DNA from: Heterostelium multicystogenum
Taxonomy: Eukaryota; Evosea; Eumycetozoa; Acytosteliales; Acytosteliaceae
DNA length: 48,087 nt
Direction: 5' to 3'
Assembly: GCA_003667245.1 (NCBI GenBank)
Contig: RCNN01000170.1
Location: forward strand, 1-48,087
Both the position numbers and the translations under genes were made by a program. Below are positions 46,259 to 48,087 of this stretch, in pieces (positions within the stretch are counted from its first letter, which is position 1; the number at the start of each line of letters is the position of its first letter). The notes under the pieces were generated by a model. That model saw only the letters and a list, made by a program, of their open reading frames with translations. It did not search any database and was not told where the DNA came from.

Positions 46259-47543
46259 TTATAGGTTTTTTAATTTGTACAATGGAAAATGACAATTCTC
46301 GAAGTAGTTGGAAAAGAACTTCATTCCTGATGTTGATGGTGTTGTTGTGGCTATTTGACTTTTTTCAATGAAGCATCGATAGAACATGTTACGACATACC
46401 ACTGTCCATAAGTTTGGTTGCTATACCCTGTCGGTGCATCGATTTCAATGTCCATAAACGGTTGATTCCACATTTGATTGGTGTAGGTTCCTTTTCACAT
46501 TGTATTGTATGGTCTTCTTTATCTTCGTTCTCTTTAATACGGTATCCTTTGGTGACACTCTCGGCAGCAGCAAATCCAACAACTCTTTCCATCTGATGAA
46601 AGATACAAAAAGTATTTTCTCTTCAATATCGTCTCCAGATTCTGTACCATTTCCAGGATCAAAATATCCCAATTCTTGATTTACCATTGCCTTTACGGAT
46701 TCCAACTTGTTCTTTAATAATGCATTCTCTTCGTCATTAGTTAGCAAAATGATACCTTTCATCATTTGGAAAAGAGTTTAATATTTTTGCTGTTGATCTC
46801 CAGTTCTTGAGAAAATGAGTTAATTCCATCTGATATATATGGATCTGTAAAATGTATGTGTTTTACCTTGATAACAATCTTTTTGAGATTGGGATTGATT
46901 TTTTACAATGTTTAACATGTGTTTTTTCATCTTCAAGACTTCCTTTAAAGTATACCCATTTTACATTGTGGACAAACGGTTTGACCAAATTTCCTTGGTC
47001 CTGTATTAATAAAACTCTGCTCTAACTCATCCTGCTGACTATATTGATCCGTATGTTGTTTCTTTTTCTTAGGTGTTGAAGTGAGTCCACTGCCAACTTT
47101 AGTGTCAAAGAAATCCAATGGTGAAGCAGTGAATTTCTTTAAAGAAGCACCTTTCCAATCCCACTCTCTTGACAATCCAGGAAGATTTTTATTCTTTCTT
47201 GGTGTAGTAATCAATGAATCTATTAAAGATACTGAAAAGTCATTATCTTTACTAATTTATGTGTGACACTATTATTGTTGTTATTATTAGTTTCTTCTTG
47301 GTTGTTTATTTCTCACTTGGAGTTGATTCATTTTCCCAAAGTTGGCAAATGAAATTTAATTGGTTTTTCAGATTTGTTTGTTGTGACTTTGGTGAAATTT
47401 TATAGTTGATTGTTTATGAATTTGTTTCTTAGGTTTAGCAGGTGATAGTGCAAGTGATTTAATCAAATTTGAATGTGCTATGTCTTGTTGTCCTTTTAGA
47501 TTTCTTTTGTAGATTGTTTATTAAGATAAACAGTCATCTTCAT
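46259..47543 (-). CDS. eco1: Sister-chromatid cohesion acetyltransferase (Eco1/ESCO)
   Basis: A nuclear enzyme that acetylates cohesin Smc3 in S phase. Probable start MKMTVYLNKQSTKEI at 47543, then a basic disordered N-terminus with a likely short intron ending near 47259. ITTPRKNKNLPGLSREWDWK precedes the Eco1 zinc finger: QTVCPQCKMG, then in another frame FKGSLEDEKTHVKHCKKSIP (C-x2-C ... H-x3-H). After an intron (about 46869-46845) comes GIILLTNDEENALLKNKLES, then VKAMVNQELGYFDPG. The GNAT domain follows: RVVGFAAAESVTKGYRI, PIKCGINRLWTLKSMHRQGI then ATKLMDS (acetyl-CoA loop RQGIATKL), NMFYRCFIEKSQIATTTPST and SGMKFFSNYFENCHFPLYKL. Shifts lie near 47500, 47380, 47330, 46955, 46590 and 46400. 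The order of finger and GNAT motifs makes the identity firm despite the breaks. Confidence 0.87.
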
Positions 47544-47895
47544 TCTATCTAATTTAAAGAGATCATATATTGATCTTTTATTCCAATTTCTTTCGTGGGT
47601 GATGTATTTAGATAATAATTTTAGTCATACTAGTATTAAATTCTTGAAGTCAATGATTTTTTAGTAAGCTTTATATGAAGATAGTAATCTTCTTTAAAAT
47701 ACAACTTGGTTTAAATCAAAAAATGATTGTGTGAGTGCCCCCAAAAAAAATTGCATTTCTTATTTCAATTTTTGTAACGGTCAAAAAATTTAAATATTCA
47801 AATTTTTATTGGTGTGGCTGTTATAGTGAAGCTTTATTCTTTAATAACCTTTTCTTTCTTCGAATTCATCATGTTGGTGGTTGATTCTTTTTTTG
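47544..47895. other. Short intergenic region
   Basis: Promoter side of the Eco1-like gene and 3' side of the membrane-protein gene; AT-rich with no other feature recognised. Confidence 0.45.
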
Positions 47896-48087
47896 TCAAG
47901 TATATAGATTTGATTGGGTCGAAAATGGTTCCGTAATCAAAATAAAGGTTCCTACTAATCCTATGACCCATGACCATGGATAGTAATAGTATTGATTTGG
48001 CCCTAGGCAGTAGTTAAAAAGGAGCACAGACGTTCCAAGTGAGAATACGATCAGTGATGTTCCAATCGCAGAGAGTGATCCATATTT
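47896..48087 (-). CDS. Membrane protein, C-terminal end (partial)
   Basis: The last 63 codons of a gene running off the window edge, ending in TGA at 47896-47898. It reads KYGSLSAIGTSLIVFSLGTS then VLLFNYCLGPNQYYYYPWSW and VIGLVGTFILITEPFSTQSN. Two hydrophobic helices are visible (AIGTSLIVFSLGTSVLLF and WVIGLVGTFILI), separated by a polar loop, as in small tetraspan-like membrane proteins. The family is not recognised. The frame is clean throughout. Confidence 0.65.
   Translation of the reverse strand, partial: KYGSLSAIGTSLIVFSLGTSVLLFNYCLGPNQYYYYPWSWVIGLVGTFILITEPFSTQSNLYT

Noticed and set aside
1..48087. UGA read as tryptophan across the genome
   Set aside because: TGG is used for Trp throughout, TGA ends the GNAT gene and probably the partial membrane gene, and several in-frame TGAs vanish once a nearby homopolymer indel is corrected.

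Overview
This window looks like nuclear DNA of a dictyostelid social amoeba. Coding DNA alternates with very AT-rich gaps. Introns are short and GT-AG (57-145 nt where both ends can be placed, plus one of 423 nt). Proteins carry poly-Q, poly-N and poly-S tracts. Several families are typical of the group: GABA-B-like (class C) GPCRs, FNIP-repeat proteins, dictyostelid ankyrin proteins, VIT/VWA proteins, comitin-type lectins and hssA-like micro-proteins. Coding G+C is visibly higher than in Dictyostelium discoideum, so I infer another dictyostelid species and do not name it. No transposon, CRISPR array or rRNA is recognisable.
A technical point governs every gene model. Most long reading frames are cut by one-base shifts, often in or beside short homopolymers, and the conserved family sequence resumes at once in another frame. 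I therefore give one feature per gene, spanning the shifts, and read most of them as base-calling indels rather than decay.
Layout. 1-7.1 kb: 3' part of a class C GPCR, then a RasGAP-VPS9 endocytic regulator (GAPVD1/RME-6 type). 7.5-13 kb: two ankyrin proteins of one family facing each other, with an hssA-like micro-gene and a tRNA-Glu(CTC) between them. 13-18 kb: a GNAT acetyltransferase, a VIT/VWA protein and a damaged NADAR-domain gene. 18.5-21.5 kb: an FG-repeat protein with a Nup98-like tail. 21.5-27 kb: an FNIP-repeat protein, a B-lectin/CAP fusion, a second hssA-like gene, a secreted protein and a small charged protein. 27.5-35.3 kb: an F-box-like protein, a GAF-domain protein, a Lys/Ala/Pro-rich protein with an Hsp20-like domain, a glutathionyl-hydroquinone reductase and a NUDT6-like Nudix protein. 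35.7-39.5 kb: an AKAP17A-like RNA-binding protein divergent from COP9 signalosome subunit 4. After a 2.4-kb gap with one possible tiny gene come a secreted type-B carboxylesterase, a DUF2804 protein, a cohesin acetyltransferase (Eco1/ESCO) and the 3' end of a membrane protein.
The genes are unrelated housekeeping and dictyostelid-family genes on both strands. There is no operon and no single pathway. The items most worth a second look are the NADAR gene with a TGA at a conserved Trp, the chimeric FG-repeat protein, the intracellular-looking lectin/CAP fusion, the 40-nt start-site block shared by the two hssA-like genes, the paired hairpins at 1.4-1.55 kb, and a tiny unrecognised gene at 40.3-40.5 kb.
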